From assembly GCA_963798455.1 (NCBI GenBank), contig CAWCTD010000004.1:310001-374000 (forward strand): DNA of 64,000 nt, written 5' to 3'. Shown here piece after piece: positions 44,352-52,893 of this stretch. Position numbers and translations under genes: made by a program. This DNA is from CAWCTD01 sp963798455. GTDB lineage: Bacteria > Acidobacteriota > Terriglobia > Bryobacterales > Bryobacteraceae. The notes beneath the pieces were generated by a model. That model did no database searches. It worked only from the letters and a program-made list of their open reading frames with translations, and was not told the origin of the DNA. Numbering within the stretch: the first letter of the stretch is position 1; each line of letters starts with the position of its first letter.

Positions 44352-44741
44352 CTATTGTTTTGACGCCTCCAGCTCCGCATGCGCCTCGAATGCCGCGGCG
44401 GGCAGCGCGTAGCGTTTCCGCCGTCGCCCCTTGCCGAGGTCGATGCCCTCCAGCAGCACGCCCAGCTCCCAGGCCGCGATCTCCCGCCGGCCCGTTTGGG
44501 CGAAGGGGAACTGGAAGGTGCCCGCCTCCAGCCGCTTGTACCAGATCACCCACCCATCCCGATCCCAGTACAGGATCTTCAGACGGTCGCTACGCCGGTT
44601 GCAAAACACCAGCAGGTGCCCCGAGAAGGGATTGCAGCGGATGATATGCTCGGCCATCATGGACAGACCGTCGAAGCTCCGGCGCATGTCACAGGCCACG
44701 GTGCACAAGTACACCTTGATGGCCGCCGGGAAGCTCAGCAT
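44352..44741 (-). CDS. tnpB: IS66 accessory protein TnpB
   Basis: A 129-residue Orf2-type protein of IS66 elements: FPAAIKVYLCTVACDMRRSF, DGLSMMAEHIIRCNPFSGHL and FCNRRSDRLKILYWDRDGWV are the family blocks. Required with TnpA and TnpC for transposition in studied IS66 members; its biochemical role is unclear. Its start overlaps the end of tnpA by 7 bases, so translation is coupled. Confidence 0.93.
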   Translation of the reverse strand: MLSFPAAIKVYLCTVACDMRRSFDGLSMMAEHIIRCNPFSGHLLVFCNRRSDRLKILYWDRDGWVIWYKRLEAGTFQFPFAQTGRREIAAWELGVLLEGIDLGKGRRRKRYALPAAAFEAHAELEASKQ

Positions 44742-45112
44742 CCCGGCTGTTCCAGCGCCGCCAGCACCGATCGCAGGGTCGGCTCATCGACGCCTTTGGC
44801 CAGGCGCAGCCGCCGCCCGCCGGCCAGCACCAACTCTATGCCGGCATCCGCCGAGCCCGGCTCGCCGCTGACCAGGGCGAAGCTGGCCGGCCCGTTCGCT
44901 GAGCCCCGCGGCGTTGAAGCGGGCGGACGCTTCTCCTTCAATCGGCGCTGCCACCAGTAGAACTGGCACTCCTTCAGCTTCCGCTGCCGGCAGAAGGCCC
45001 GCGTCGACATGCCGCTCCGGGCAGCATCCCGAATGACCGCCTGCCAGTACCGCGCCTTCTCCACATCGTGCTTCTGGCTCACTTCTGCTCCTCCTCGTGC
45101 CCGCGCGCGCAC
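44735..45112 (-). CDS. tnpA: IS66 accessory protein TnpA
   Basis: A 125-residue protein with an N-terminal helix-turn-helix-like segment (ARYWQAVIRDAARSGMSTRA, FCRQRKLKECQFYWWQRRLK) typical of IS66 Orf1. A variable middle is followed by GIELVLAGGRRLRLAKGVDE. It is the first gene of the element and probably binds the element ends. Identical in length to the copy at 49959. Confidence 0.9.
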   Translation of the reverse strand: MRARARGGAEVSQKHDVEKARYWQAVIRDAARSGMSTRAFCRQRKLKECQFYWWQRRLKEKRPPASTPRGSANGPASFALVSGEPGSADAGIELVLAGGRRLRLAKGVDEPTLRSVLAALEQPGC

Positions 45113-45329
45113 TCCGGGCGCACATGCATCAACACAAGGAAGTATGACCGCTTACCTCAAAACACGGAAGATGGGTTTGCCGGACGCGTACGAAGGCACA
45201 AGAACCGCGCGGAGACCTTCAGGGAACAATGCCAGCTCGCAGATCCGGTGGGCAGGAAAAGTCGCGTGTCCAAGCTGGGGCGCACAGAGCTGCATTTTGA
45301 CTTGTGCTCCGCACGAACGACCCATATAC

Positions 45330-45354
45330 ACTTCGCTCTTCGGCGAAGTTTTTG
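45330..45354 (+). terminator. Intrinsic terminator conserved ahead of XRE cassette 2
   Basis: ACTTCGC/GCGAAGT stem with the same six-base loop and T run as at 2654. The conserved position before the XRE gene indicates it was copied as part of the cassette. Confidence 0.6.
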
Positions 45355-45411
45355 TGTCTATGAGGCTTCCCCGAACCCCCGTATCATGGAAGCAAGCTTA
45401 ACAACCCGAGC

Positions 45412-45765
45412 ATGTACCAACACCGCCGTGGGTTAACGCCCATCGCGAACAGGCTGTGGATCGCTCGCCAACGGGCCGGCTTTCCGCAGAAGTGGGTCGC
45501 CGCGCTTCTGGGTCACCGCTCGACTTCCAAGATCTCGGAGTACGAGCGCGGCCGGAAGCTTCCGGGCCTGAGGACCGCCCTCAAGTTGTCCGTAATCTAC
45601 CAGACGCCGGTGGCCAAGCTCTTCCCGCGTCTGCACGCACAGCTCAGCCGCGAGATCGAGTCCGCGAAGGCGCGCCATCCCCAGCTTCGACTGCGCGAAG
45701 CGGAGCGCCAACGAGCGCTCACCGAGCGCGGTCAGCCTGTTCTCCTCACATCAACCTCTCGCTGA
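45412..45765 (+). CDS. XRE-family helix-turn-helix regulator (cassette copy 2)
   Basis: A 117-residue paralogue of the gene at 2735. It shares NRLWIAR.RA, PQKWVAALLGHRS, and ISEYERGRKLPGLRTALKLS, the XRE recognition region. The stop codon overlaps the ATG of the RuvC-like gene by one base, showing translational coupling of the pair. It lies between an IS66 and an IS3 element, so its original surroundings are lost. Probably an autoregulator of the cassette. Confidence 0.8.
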   Translation: MYQHRRGLTPIANRLWIARQRAGFPQKWVAALLGHRSTSKISEYERGRKLPGLRTALKLSVIYQTPVAKLFPRLHAQLSREIESAKARHPQLRLREAERQRALTERGQPVLLTSTSR

Positions 45766-46195
45766 TGACGGCACCCTCTCCATCCGTCGTCCTCGCTATT
45801 GCTCCCGGGACTCGGCACCTCGGCTATGCGCTGCTGGAGGGAACGGATCTCATTCGGTTTGGGGTCAAGCCGCTTCCCGGAAGAAAGACCTCTCGGACGC
45901 TTTGGCTGAAGGTCCAGTCCTTCCTGGAGAAGCTCCAGAGCGACTACCAGCCGAAATGTCTGGTCGTCGAGGATGCCCAGTATGCACAGCGCCGTCTGTG
46001 CCCGCTCTTGCGGGACCTGACCTGCCGGTTGAAGCGATGGGGCAAGCGCCGCGGGCTGTGTACGAAGACGCTGCTGCCCACGAGCTTGAAAGAGCGGCTG
46101 TGTCCCGAGAAGCGAACGCGCCGGACGCTGGCGGACGTCATGGTGCGCCGCTATGGGTTTCTTGCTCGCCATTTGAAATCGAAGCACGCGTTACC
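45765..46195 (+). pseudogene. RuvC-like gene truncated by an IS3 element
   Basis: About 143 residues before the IS3 left end at 46196. An RNase-H-like start, VVLAIAPGTRHLGYALLEG, is followed by KCLVVEDAQYAQRRLCPLLR (second acidic motif) and RTLADVMVRRYGFLARHL. RuvC proteins carry a catalytic Asp where both copies here have Ala (AIAPGT), so this family may be inactive as a nuclease or use other residues. The frame runs on into the IS and gives a false C-terminus. Confidence 0.6.
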
Positions 46196-46242
46196 TGACC
46201 TGCCCCCGTTGTCTCTACCAGTGATAACTAGAGAAGCTCATG

Positions 46243-47085
46243 TCAGACTACCACTGCTGAGGCTGGGCTTTGGGATGCCCCCGAGGGGGCATCCCAAAGC
46301 GGCGCGCCTCGGGCGAACTCCTCGGGCGTCCGGTAGCCCAGACTGCTGTGCGGCCGCTCCCGGTTGTACTCCTCCCGCCACGCCTCGATCTTTCGCTTGG
46401 CTTCGTTCATCGTCGGAAACCAGTTGGCATTCAGGCACTCGTCCCTCAGGCGCCCATTGAAGCTCTCCACCCGTCCGTTCTGCATCGGCCGTCCCGGCTG
46501 GATGTGAATCAGTCGGATTTGCTGCTCTTCGCACCAGGCCAGGAAATGCCGGCTGGTGAACTCCGGGCCGTTGTCGCAGCGTAACGCTTCGGGCTTGCCG
46601 CGTTGCTGGATCACCCACTCCAGCACCCGCGTCACCCGCCGGCTCGACAGACAGCTATCGACTTCGATGGCCAGGCACTCGCGCGTGTACTCATCCACTG
46701 CGGTAAACGCCCGCACAGCGCGGCCCGTCGCCAAACCGTCCATCACGAAGTCCATGGCCCACTCCTGATTGGCGCGCGTCAGTTGGGCCACCGGCGCCGC
46801 AGGCCGCAGCAGTCGCTTAGGCCTCAGCCTCAGCACCGCCAGATGCTCCTCCCGGTACAGCCGGTACAGCTTCTTGTGGTTCATCTTCCAGCCGCGCCTC
46901 TCCATCAACACACCCAGCCGCCGGTAGCCGTAGCGTGGTTTCTGCTTGGCCAGGGCGACCATCTCCTCCCGCAGCCGGCCGTCATCGCGGGCTAGCGGTT
47001 CGTAGCGGTAGCTGCTGCGGTCCACCTCCAAGAGCTTGCAGGCCTGGCGTTCGCTCATCGCAAACTCCTCGATGACGAACGCCAC
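46243..47085 (-). CDS. IS3-family transposase OrfB (element A)
   Basis: A 280-residue DDE integrase-type transposase. The N-terminal HTH_21 region has RYGYRRLGVLMERRGWKMNH. The rve core has EWAMDFVMDGLATGRAVRAF (Asp), LRCDNGPEFTSRHFLAWCEE (Asp) and GRVESFNGRLRDECLN (Glu). The end GYRTPEEFA is typical. It is normally made as an OrfAB fusion by -1 frameshifting: an A6 run on the coding strand (47116-47121) near the end of orfA is a candidate slip site. Confidence 0.93.
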   Translation of the reverse strand: MAFVIEEFAMSERQACKLLEVDRSSYRYEPLARDDGRLREEMVALAKQKPRYGYRRLGVLMERRGWKMNHKKLYRLYREEHLAVLRLRPKRLLRPAAPVAQLTRANQEWAMDFVMDGLATGRAVRAFTAVDEYTRECLAIEVDSCLSSRRVTRVLEWVIQQRGKPEALRCDNGPEFTSRHFLAWCEEQQIRLIHIQPGRPMQNGRVESFNGRLRDECLNANWFPTMNEAKRKIEAWREEYNRERPHSSLGYRTPEEFARGAPLWDAPSGASQSPASAVVV

Positions 47086-47099
47086 GTCCCGCCTTCCTC

Positions 47100-47375
47100 C
47101 TACAAGCTCCAGCCGTTTTTTCGGATCACCGCCTTCAGCGCTTCGCGGTCCAGACTGAGATCCGCCACCAACTTCTTCAACTCGCCGTTCTCCCGCTCCA
47201 GTTCCCGCAAACGCCGGGCTTCACTCACATCCAACCCGCCGTACTTACTCTTCCAGGTGTAGATCGTCGCCTCGCTCACACCCAGGTCCCGAGCCAGATC
47301 CGCTACCTTGCGGCCGGCCTCCATCTGCTTCAGCACACCGATGATCTTCTCTTCGGTGTAGCGGCTCTTCTTCAT
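47100..47375 (-). CDS. IS3-family OrfA (element A)
   Basis: A 91-residue DNA-binding protein with HTH (KIIGVLKQMEAGRKVADLAR, DLGVSEATIYTWKSKYGG) and a C-terminal leucine zipper (RRLRELERENGELKKLVADL). It precedes orfB in the same orientation. The zipper mediates multimerisation of the OrfA/OrfAB proteins in this family. Confidence 0.92.
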   Translation of the reverse strand: MKKSRYTEEKIIGVLKQMEAGRKVADLARDLGVSEATIYTWKSKYGGLDVSEARRLRELERENGELKKLVADLSLDREALKAVIRKNGWSL

Positions 47376-47622
47376 CTCGAAGCTCCTCTCCCTTTCTGGA
47401 GCTTCTCAATTATCCCTGGTGTAGTTTACGGGGGGCAGGTCACCTCAATCCGCGGATTCCCTGTCGTTAGCACGTCAAGATGTCCGGTTTTATTAGCACG
47501 TGATCTGTCCGCTTTCACTATGCTGCCCTCTTCGAAGTTCTTCCTTTGGGGAGGGAAGGTGGAGTGCACCCCAAAAGTGAGACACGAAGTTAAGGGGCCG
47601 AATACATTGAATGGAGAGAGGT

Positions 47623-48000
47623 ATGGATTTGGCCCGACGAGTTTACAGCCGCGACCTGAAGGTTGCTGCGATGCGAGAGATCGACACTGGGCGGACGGTC
47701 GGTGAGGTCGCCCGCCAGTTGGAACTGAGCCCGCACCTGCTGGAACGGTGGCGGGGCGAGTGGCGAGCGCGCGGTGAATCGGCCTTTCCGGGAGTAGGCC
47801 GGCGTGGAATGTCTCCCGTCTTGACGGAGTTGCAGCGGATCGCCGAGTTGGAGCGCAAGATTGGCCAACTGGCGATGGAGAACGATTTTTTAAAAAAGGC
47901 CTTGCGGCATTTCAGGGATCATCACCCACCCACCGTCGTCACTGGCGAGGTTGCTTGTTTGAAGAGATCCGGGAAGCTGGCACCCAAGGCCAAGCCGTGA
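47623..48000 (+). CDS. IS3-family OrfA (element B)
   Basis: A 125-residue protein starting MDLARRVYSRDLKVAAMREI, with a helix-turn-helix (RTVGEVARQLELSPHLLERW) and a C-terminal zipper (ELERKIGQLAMENDFLKKAL). An A6G slippery run at 47892-47898 would move ribosomes by -1 into the orfB frame, which is open from there. Start chosen at the ATG after AGAGAGGT. Confidence 0.9.
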   Translation: MDLARRVYSRDLKVAAMREIDTGRTVGEVARQLELSPHLLERWRGEWRARGESAFPGVGRRGMSPVLTELQRIAELERKIGQLAMENDFLKKALRHFRDHHPPTVVTGEVACLKRSGKLAPKAKP

Positions 48001-48809
48001 ATGCCCTGTGCCAGATGACCGGACTGAGCCGGGCCAGCTACTACCGCTGGCGAGTGCCACCGCAGGACTGCCCGGTGGAGATGGAGTTGCGTGACGCGAT
48101 GCAAGACATCGCCCTCCAGTCCCCGGCCTATGGCTACCGCAGGATCACGGCGGAGCTCGAGCGCCGCGGCTTTGAGGCGAACCACAAGCACGTGCTGCGT
48201 CTGATGCGTGAGGATAACCTGCTGTGCCTGCGCCACAAGTCCTTTGTGGTCACGACCGATTCACGGCATGCTCTGCCGGTCTACCCGAACCTGGCGCAAG
48301 GCATCCTCCCTGATGCGATCAACCAACTCTGGGTCGCCGACATCACCTATATCCGGCTGCGCAGGGAGTTTGTGTACTTGGCGGTGTTGCTGGATGCGTT
48401 TTCGCGGCGAGTGATCGGATGGGCCCTGGGCCGCACCTTGGAGGCCCAGTTGGCCCTTTCCGCACTGCGGATGGCGCTGCGCCAGCGCCATCCGGGGCCA
48501 GGGCTGGTGCATCATTCCGATCGTGGCGTTCAGTATGCCTCATATGACTACACCGATCTGCTGAAAGAGCACAAGATCAGGATCAGCATGAGCCGCAAGG
48601 GGAATCCGTACGACAATGCCGCCTGCGAGTCCTTCATGAAGACGCTGAAGTACGAGGAGGTTTACCGAACCGAGTACCGGGACTTGGCCGACGCCTACGC
48701 CTCGATCGGTGAGTTCATCGAGCGTGTCTACAACCAGCAAAGACTCCACTCGGCTCTGGGCTATGTGCCACCGGCCGAGTTCGAGCAGAACGCGGGGGCC
48801 CGACCATGA
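47955..48809 (+). CDS. IS3-family transposase OrfB (element B)
   Basis: About 284 residues in the -1 frame relative to orfA. HTH_21: AYGYRRITAELERRGFEANH. Rve core: LWVADITYIRLRREFVYLAV (Asp), VHHSDRGVQYASYDYTDLLK (Asp), NAACESFMKTLKYEEVY (Glu). It ends LHSALGYVPPAEFEQ. It is most likely expressed as an OrfAB fusion. The sequence is intact, so the element may be active. Confidence 0.93.
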   Translation: MFEEIREAGTQGQAVNALCQMTGLSRASYYRWRVPPQDCPVEMELRDAMQDIALQSPAYGYRRITAELERRGFEANHKHVLRLMREDNLLCLRHKSFVVTTDSRHALPVYPNLAQGILPDAINQLWVADITYIRLRREFVYLAVLLDAFSRRVIGWALGRTLEAQLALSALRMALRQRHPGPGLVHHSDRGVQYASYDYTDLLKEHKIRISMSRKGNPYDNAACESFMKTLKYEEVYRTEYRDLADAYASIGEFIERVYNQQRLHSALGYVPPAEFEQNAGARP

Positions 48810-49082
48810 GGTTGCTCGGCGACCGGATCTTCACCGGGGGGCTCCGCCCCCAGGCCCCTGGGATTTATCGCCTTCCGGCCAAAATGGCTGCTTTCGGAGG
48901 CGGCCAAGGCCGCCCCCTGCCATTCCGGCTGCTGAGTCGGCGCTCGGGTTGCGTCCCCGCAGTGCCCTATCCTCCGCTCAGGTACTTCCAGAGTGGAAAA
49001 CATCAACCCCGCCGTGCAATACTTTTCCATCGAACGGCGACTACCCCCTTAACTCGCTGTCTCACGCCAGGGGTTCACTTCA

Positions 49083-49871
49083 AGGAATCGTAGTCGTCGT
49101 GGCTGTGGGAAAGTGGGAATCTCGCGTGGTTTGCGGGATTTCCACTTTTCCACAGCCTCTTCGCTTTTTCGTTTTCTCGGCGCTCAGCAGCGCGCCGTTG
49201 GCCGTGAAGCGTCCCACCAGATGGGGGCCGTAGCGCACCGAAACCGTCCCGTTCAAGTGCTCGTGGATGGTCACCGTGCAGCCCGCCAGAGTGCACCGCC
49301 AGCGGCTCCGCTCCAACTGCCAGACCCGTTCTCGCAGCGTGATGGTGTTGTCCTTGGCCACCACCCGCTGGCTCTGCACCGAGAAAACCCATTCCAGGTC
49401 CCGCCGCACGTAGGGGCGAAAGGCCGTGCCCTTTTCCGCCGCGGGAACCCCGAACTTCCGATTGAACTCGGCGATGTAGCGATCACGCAGAAATTGGTTG
49501 GCGGCCTCCACCGTGGCGATCCCGGCCAGCTGCAGTTCCTGTGGCAGTCGCCCCTGCCAGGTCCCAAAGCTCCGCTCGCTGCGGCCCCGCGCCTGCGGCG
49601 AATAGGCCGGAATCATCTGGATGCCCAGTTCGCGCAGCGCCCGGCCCACCTGCGTCAGCCGGTACTTGTCCACCGGCTCGCCGGCCTTCGGCGTCAGGAA
49701 GAAATGGCTGGCCCGGTCGCTGTACAGGGCGCAAAACAGACCTTTGGTTTCGATCACCTCCCACAAGGCCGCCATCACCGTCCGCGTCGCCTCCTCCTCC
49801 ACGAGTTGCGCGTAATAGATCTCACTGGTGGCGTCGTCCAGAATCACCACCAGGTCGTACCAGCGCTTGTC
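49083..49871 (-). pseudogene. ISNCY/IS1202-like transposase, C-terminal part
   Basis: After IS66 copy 2, the frame resumes at 49871 with DKRWYDLVVILDDATSEIYY (catalytic Asp of the rve core), ALYSDRASHFF (Asp) and PQARGRSERSFGTWQGRLPQ (Glu). The protein joins exactly, in frame, to the part at 52432-52893 when the IS66 and one target repeat are removed. Its last codons were replaced by the IS3 element at 49082. Confidence 0.85.
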
Positions 49872-49958
49872 CTGAAACCGTACGCGTCCGGCAAACCCAT
49901 CTTCCGTGTTTTGAGGTAAGCGGTCATACTTCCTTGTGTTGATGCATGTGCGCCCGGA

Positions 49959-50336
49959 GTGCGCGCGCGGGCACGAGGAGGAGCAGAAGTGAGCCAGAAG
50001 CACGATGTGGAGAAGGCGCGGTACTGGCAGGCGGTCATTCGGGATGCTGCCCGGAGCGGCATGTCGACGCGGGCCTTCTGCCGGCAGCGGAAGCTGAAGG
50101 AGTGCCAGTTCTACTGGTGGCAGCGCCGATTGAAGGAGAAGCGTCCGCCCGCTTCAACGCCGCGGGGCTCAGCGAACGGGCCGGCCAGCTTCGCCCTGGT
50201 CAGCGGCGAGCCGGGCTCGGCGGATGCCGGCATAGAGTTGGTGCTGGCCGGCGGGCGGCGGCTGCGCCTGGCCAAAGGCGTCGATGAGCCGACCCTGCGA
50301 TCGGTGCTGGCGGCGCTGGAACAGCCGGGATGCTGA
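49959..50336 (+). CDS. tnpA: IS66 accessory protein TnpA (copy 2)
   Basis: Same 125-residue protein as at 44735, with the HTH-like segment KARYWQAVIRDAARSGMSTR and the WWQRRLKEKRPPAS region. It starts with GTG at 49989 or ATG at 49959. It overlaps tnpB by 7 bases. Confidence 0.9.
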   Translation: MRARARGGAEVSQKHDVEKARYWQAVIRDAARSGMSTRAFCRQRKLKECQFYWWQRRLKEKRPPASTPRGSANGPASFALVSGEPGSADAGIELVLAGGRRLRLAKGVDEPTLRSVLAALEQPGC

Positions 50337-50719
50337 GCTTCCCGGCGGCCATCAAGGTGTACTTGTGCACCGTGGCCTGTGACATGCGCCGGAGCTTCGA
50401 CGGTCTGTCCATGATGGCCGAGCATATCATCCGCTGCAATCCCTTCTCGGGGCACCTGCTGGTGTTTTGCAACCGGCGTAGCGACCGTCTGAAGATCCTG
50501 TACTGGGATCGGGATGGGTGGGTGATCTGGTACAAGCGGCTGGAGGCGGGCACCTTCCAGTTCCCCTTCGCCCAAACGGGCCGGCGGGAGATCGCGGCCT
50601 GGGAGCTGGGCGTGCTGCTGGAGGGCATCGACCTCGGCAAGGGGCGACGGCGGAAACGCTACGCGCTGCCCGCCGCGGCATTCGAGGCGCATGCGGAGCT
50701 GGAGGCGTCAAAACAATAG
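50330..50719 (+). CDS. tnpB: IS66 accessory protein TnpB (copy 2)
   Basis: Same 129-residue Orf2 protein as at 44352, with CDMRRSFDGLSMMAEHI and LKILYWDRDGWVIWYKRLEA. No difference from copy 1 is visible in the translation. Confidence 0.93.
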   Translation: MLSFPAAIKVYLCTVACDMRRSFDGLSMMAEHIIRCNPFSGHLLVFCNRRSDRLKILYWDRDGWVIWYKRLEAGTFQFPFAQTGRREIAAWELGVLLEGIDLGKGRRRKRYALPAAAFEAHAELEASKQ

Positions 50720-50793
50720 CATGCTCCTCTGTTTTTTGTTGACTTATGAGAGTAAGTGTAGTAAGTTAGTGTTTCAGATACTTACTCAGCGCG

Positions 50794-52347
50794 ATGGCGA
50801 CAGACCCTCCAGACCTGCCCAGTGACCCAGCCGCCCTGCAACAGATGCTGCTGCGGACCCTGGCGCAACTGGACGCCACCCAGGCGGCACTGGCGGCCAA
50901 GGAGTACGAACTCGAGCGCGTGCGGCACTGGCTCCAGCAGATGCTGCGTCACCGCTATGGACAGAAGCGCGAGCGGGTGGATGAGAACCAGTTGTTCCTG
51001 TTCGCCGCCGAGATCGCCAGCCGGGGGGAAGAGCCGCCGCCTGAGCCGAAGTCGGTCGCGAGCGAACCGCGGCCATCTCCGCCGGGGCACGGACGGCAGC
51101 GGTTGCCGCAGTCGCTGGAGCGGCGCCGTGTAGTCTATGACCTGGCTGACGACCAGCGGCGGTGCCCGGAGTGCCAGGCGGAACTGCGGCACATCGGCGA
51201 GGAGATCAGCGAGCAACTGGAGTACGTGCCGGCCTCGTTGCACGTCGTCCAGCAAGCCTGCCAGAAGTACGCTTGCCCCAAGGGCTGCACCGTGGTCACG
51301 GCCGCAAAGCCGCCGGCGCCGGTGGAGAAGGGGCTGGCCGGGCCGGGACTGCTGGCACACGTGGCGGTGAGCAAGTTCGGGGACCATCTTCCTTTGCACC
51401 GCCAGGAGGCGATCTTCACCCGGCAGGGCGTGGATTTGTCTCGCCAGACCATGTGCGACTGGATGCGGCAGTGCGCGGAGTTAGTCGGTCCGCTAGCCGA
51501 TCTGATGAAGGAGCGGGTACTGAGTTCCAAAGTCGTGCAGACCGACGACACGCCGGTGCCGGTGTTGGACCCGGAGTTGCCGTGCACGCGTACCGGGCGG
51601 ATCTGGACCTACGTCGGGGACGCGCTGCATCCCTACACGGTGTACGACTACACCCCGAATCGCTGCCGCGAAGGGCCGGATGAGTTCCTGAAGGACTTCC
51701 ACGGATACCTGCAGGCAGACGCCTACTCGGGCTACGACCAGATCTACAAGGAAACCGAGCGCGGCATCACGGAGGTGGCTTGCATGGCGCACGCGCGCCG
51801 CAAGTACTTCGATGCGCAGTCGTCCGACATCATGCGTTCGACGGTGATGCTGGCCTACTTCCATCTGCTGTACGACGTCGAGCGCGAGGCGCGGGAAAAG
51901 CAGTTGGACGCCGCCGGGCGCCTGGCGCTACGCCGGGAACGGAGCCAGCCGATGCTGGACGACATCCAGGCGTATTTAGAGCGCGAGCGGCCGCGGGTGT
52001 TGCCGAAGAGTCCGATCGGCCAAGCCATGGCCTACACGTTGTCCAACTGGGAGGCGCTGGTGCGCTACGCGAAGGACGGCGATCTGGAAATCGACGACAA
52101 CGGCGCCGAGCGCAGCCTGCGCGGAGTGGCTGTGGGACGGCGCAACTGGACCTTCTTCGGCAGCGACAACGGCGGACGTACGGCGGCGGTGCTGACGAGT
52201 CTCATTGCCACCACGAAGCGTCACCACATCGACCCGTTCGCGTATCTACGCGACGTGTTCACTCGCATCGGGGCTCACCCGCAAAACCGACTCGAGGAAT
52301 TACTGCCCGACAACTGGCTCGCGGCACGGGTGGCCAGCAAGGCCTGA
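50794..52347 (+). CDS. tnpC: IS66 transposase TnpC (copy 2)
   Basis: 517 residues, with the same catalytic blocks as copy 1 (VVQTDDTPVPVLD, YLQADAYSGYDQ, NGAERSLRG). The one difference I see in translation is EIDDNGAER against EIDNNGAER, three residues before the catalytic Glu region. The NN pair is conserved in many IS66 transposases, so activity of this copy may be reduced. Confidence 0.94.
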   Translation: MATDPPDLPSDPAALQQMLLRTLAQLDATQAALAAKEYELERVRHWLQQMLRHRYGQKRERVDENQLFLFAAEIASRGEEPPPEPKSVASEPRPSPPGHGRQRLPQSLERRRVVYDLADDQRRCPECQAELRHIGEEISEQLEYVPASLHVVQQACQKYACPKGCTVVTAAKPPAPVEKGLAGPGLLAHVAVSKFGDHLPLHRQEAIFTRQGVDLSRQTMCDWMRQCAELVGPLADLMKERVLSSKVVQTDDTPVPVLDPELPCTRTGRIWTYVGDALHPYTVYDYTPNRCREGPDEFLKDFHGYLQADAYSGYDQIYKETERGITEVACMAHARRKYFDAQSSDIMRSTVMLAYFHLLYDVEREAREKQLDAAGRLALRRERSQPMLDDIQAYLERERPRVLPKSPIGQAMAYTLSNWEALVRYAKDGDLEIDDNGAERSLRGVAVGRRNWTFFGSDNGGRTAAVLTSLIATTKRHHIDPFAYLRDVFTRIGAHPQNRLEELLPDNWLAARVASKA

Positions 52348-52431
52348 ACCCCACCCCAGCCTTCAACCGTACACGCGTCTGGGCCTACATGTGTTCGCCG
52401 GACGCGTACCATGTGTTCGCCGGACGCGTAC

Positions 52432-52893
52432 CTGAAACCACTGGTGCGGGCTGCCATCGATGTGCAGCAGCATCCCCGGCAGCGGCCGCCGCTCCCGCCG
52501 CCGCCGATGCGCCCTACGACGTCTGCCGCGTTTCACTAGCCCCGCCCCTTGCAACGCCCGTTTCACCCAGGTGTAGCTCAGATGGATGTCATGCACCTCC
52601 TGCAGTTTCTCGTGGAAGTCCGCATAGCGCTCCTGGTAGAGCCGCAACACCTCCTGGCAGACCTTCAGCGGCACCCGCTTCGGGCTGGGCCGGCCCTTGC
52701 GCCGGTCCCCCAGACCGTCATAGCCATGTTCTTCCAGCCGTTCCCTCCACCGACGCATGGTCCGGTCCGTCACCCCGATGATCTCGGCTGCCTCCCACCA
52801 GCTGATCCGCTTGGCCATCGCCTTCAACAGCACGTCTTGCAGCTTGAACATCCACTCTACCTCCGCGGCTGAGTACTGCCGGGTATCGATCAC
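52432..52893 (-). pseudogene. ISNCY/IS1202-like transposase, N-terminal part
   Basis: 154 codons ending HIDGSPHQWFQ at the IS66 junction. Helix-turn-helix: KRISWWEAAEIIGVTDRTMR, RWRERLEEHGYDGLGDRRKG. A linker of arginines (GRRRRAHRRRRERR) then leads to the first rve strand MLLHIDGSPH (catalytic Asp). The other part is at 49083-49871; together they give about 417 residues plus a lost tail. Confidence 0.85.

Larger units (their letters stand above)
42662..45191 (-). mobile_element. IS66-family element, copy 1 (2530 bp)
   Basis: Both ends carry the terminal inverted repeat GTACGCGTCCGGC(G/A)AAC(A/C)CAT. The 8-bp direct repeat GAAGGCAC flanks it exactly (42654-42661 and 45192-45199), as expected for IS66. 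It contains tnpA, tnpB and tnpC in the minus orientation. It is nearly identical to copy 2 at 49880-52431, which lies inverted. Confidence 0.95.
46196..47442 (-). mobile_element. IS3-family element A (about 1247 bp)
   Basis: Ends begin TGACCTGCCCCC on both sides (inverted), with further matches ACCAG.GATAA and GAGAAGCTC inside. It contains orfA and orfB in minus orientation. I find no matching direct repeat at the two flanks (TACC left, CCTC right), so one side may have been rearranged after insertion. Confidence 0.85.
47560..49082 (+). mobile_element. IS3-family element B (1523 bp), nested
   Basis: The terminal repeats begin TGGAGTGCACCCC and, inverted, TGAAGTGAACCCC, and both continue with GTGAGACA and AGTTAAGGGG. 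A 3-bp direct repeat AGG flanks it (47557-47559 and 49083-49085). It is inserted in the 3' end of the ISNCY-like transposase gene. Confidence 0.88.
49880..52431 (+). mobile_element. IS66-family element, copy 2 (2552 bp), with duplicated end
   Basis: Flanked by the 8-bp direct repeat CTGAAACC (49872-49879 and 52432-52439). It is the inverted sister of copy 1, with the same TIR and three genes. It is exactly 22 bp longer because the last 22 bases (ending GGACGCGTAC) occur twice in tandem at 52388-52409 and 52410-52431. Confidence 0.95.

Noticed and set aside
42662..52431. Composite transposon formed by the two IS66 copies
   Set aside because: Each copy has its own intact 8-bp target repeat, so they inserted independently; they do not move the segment between them as one unit.
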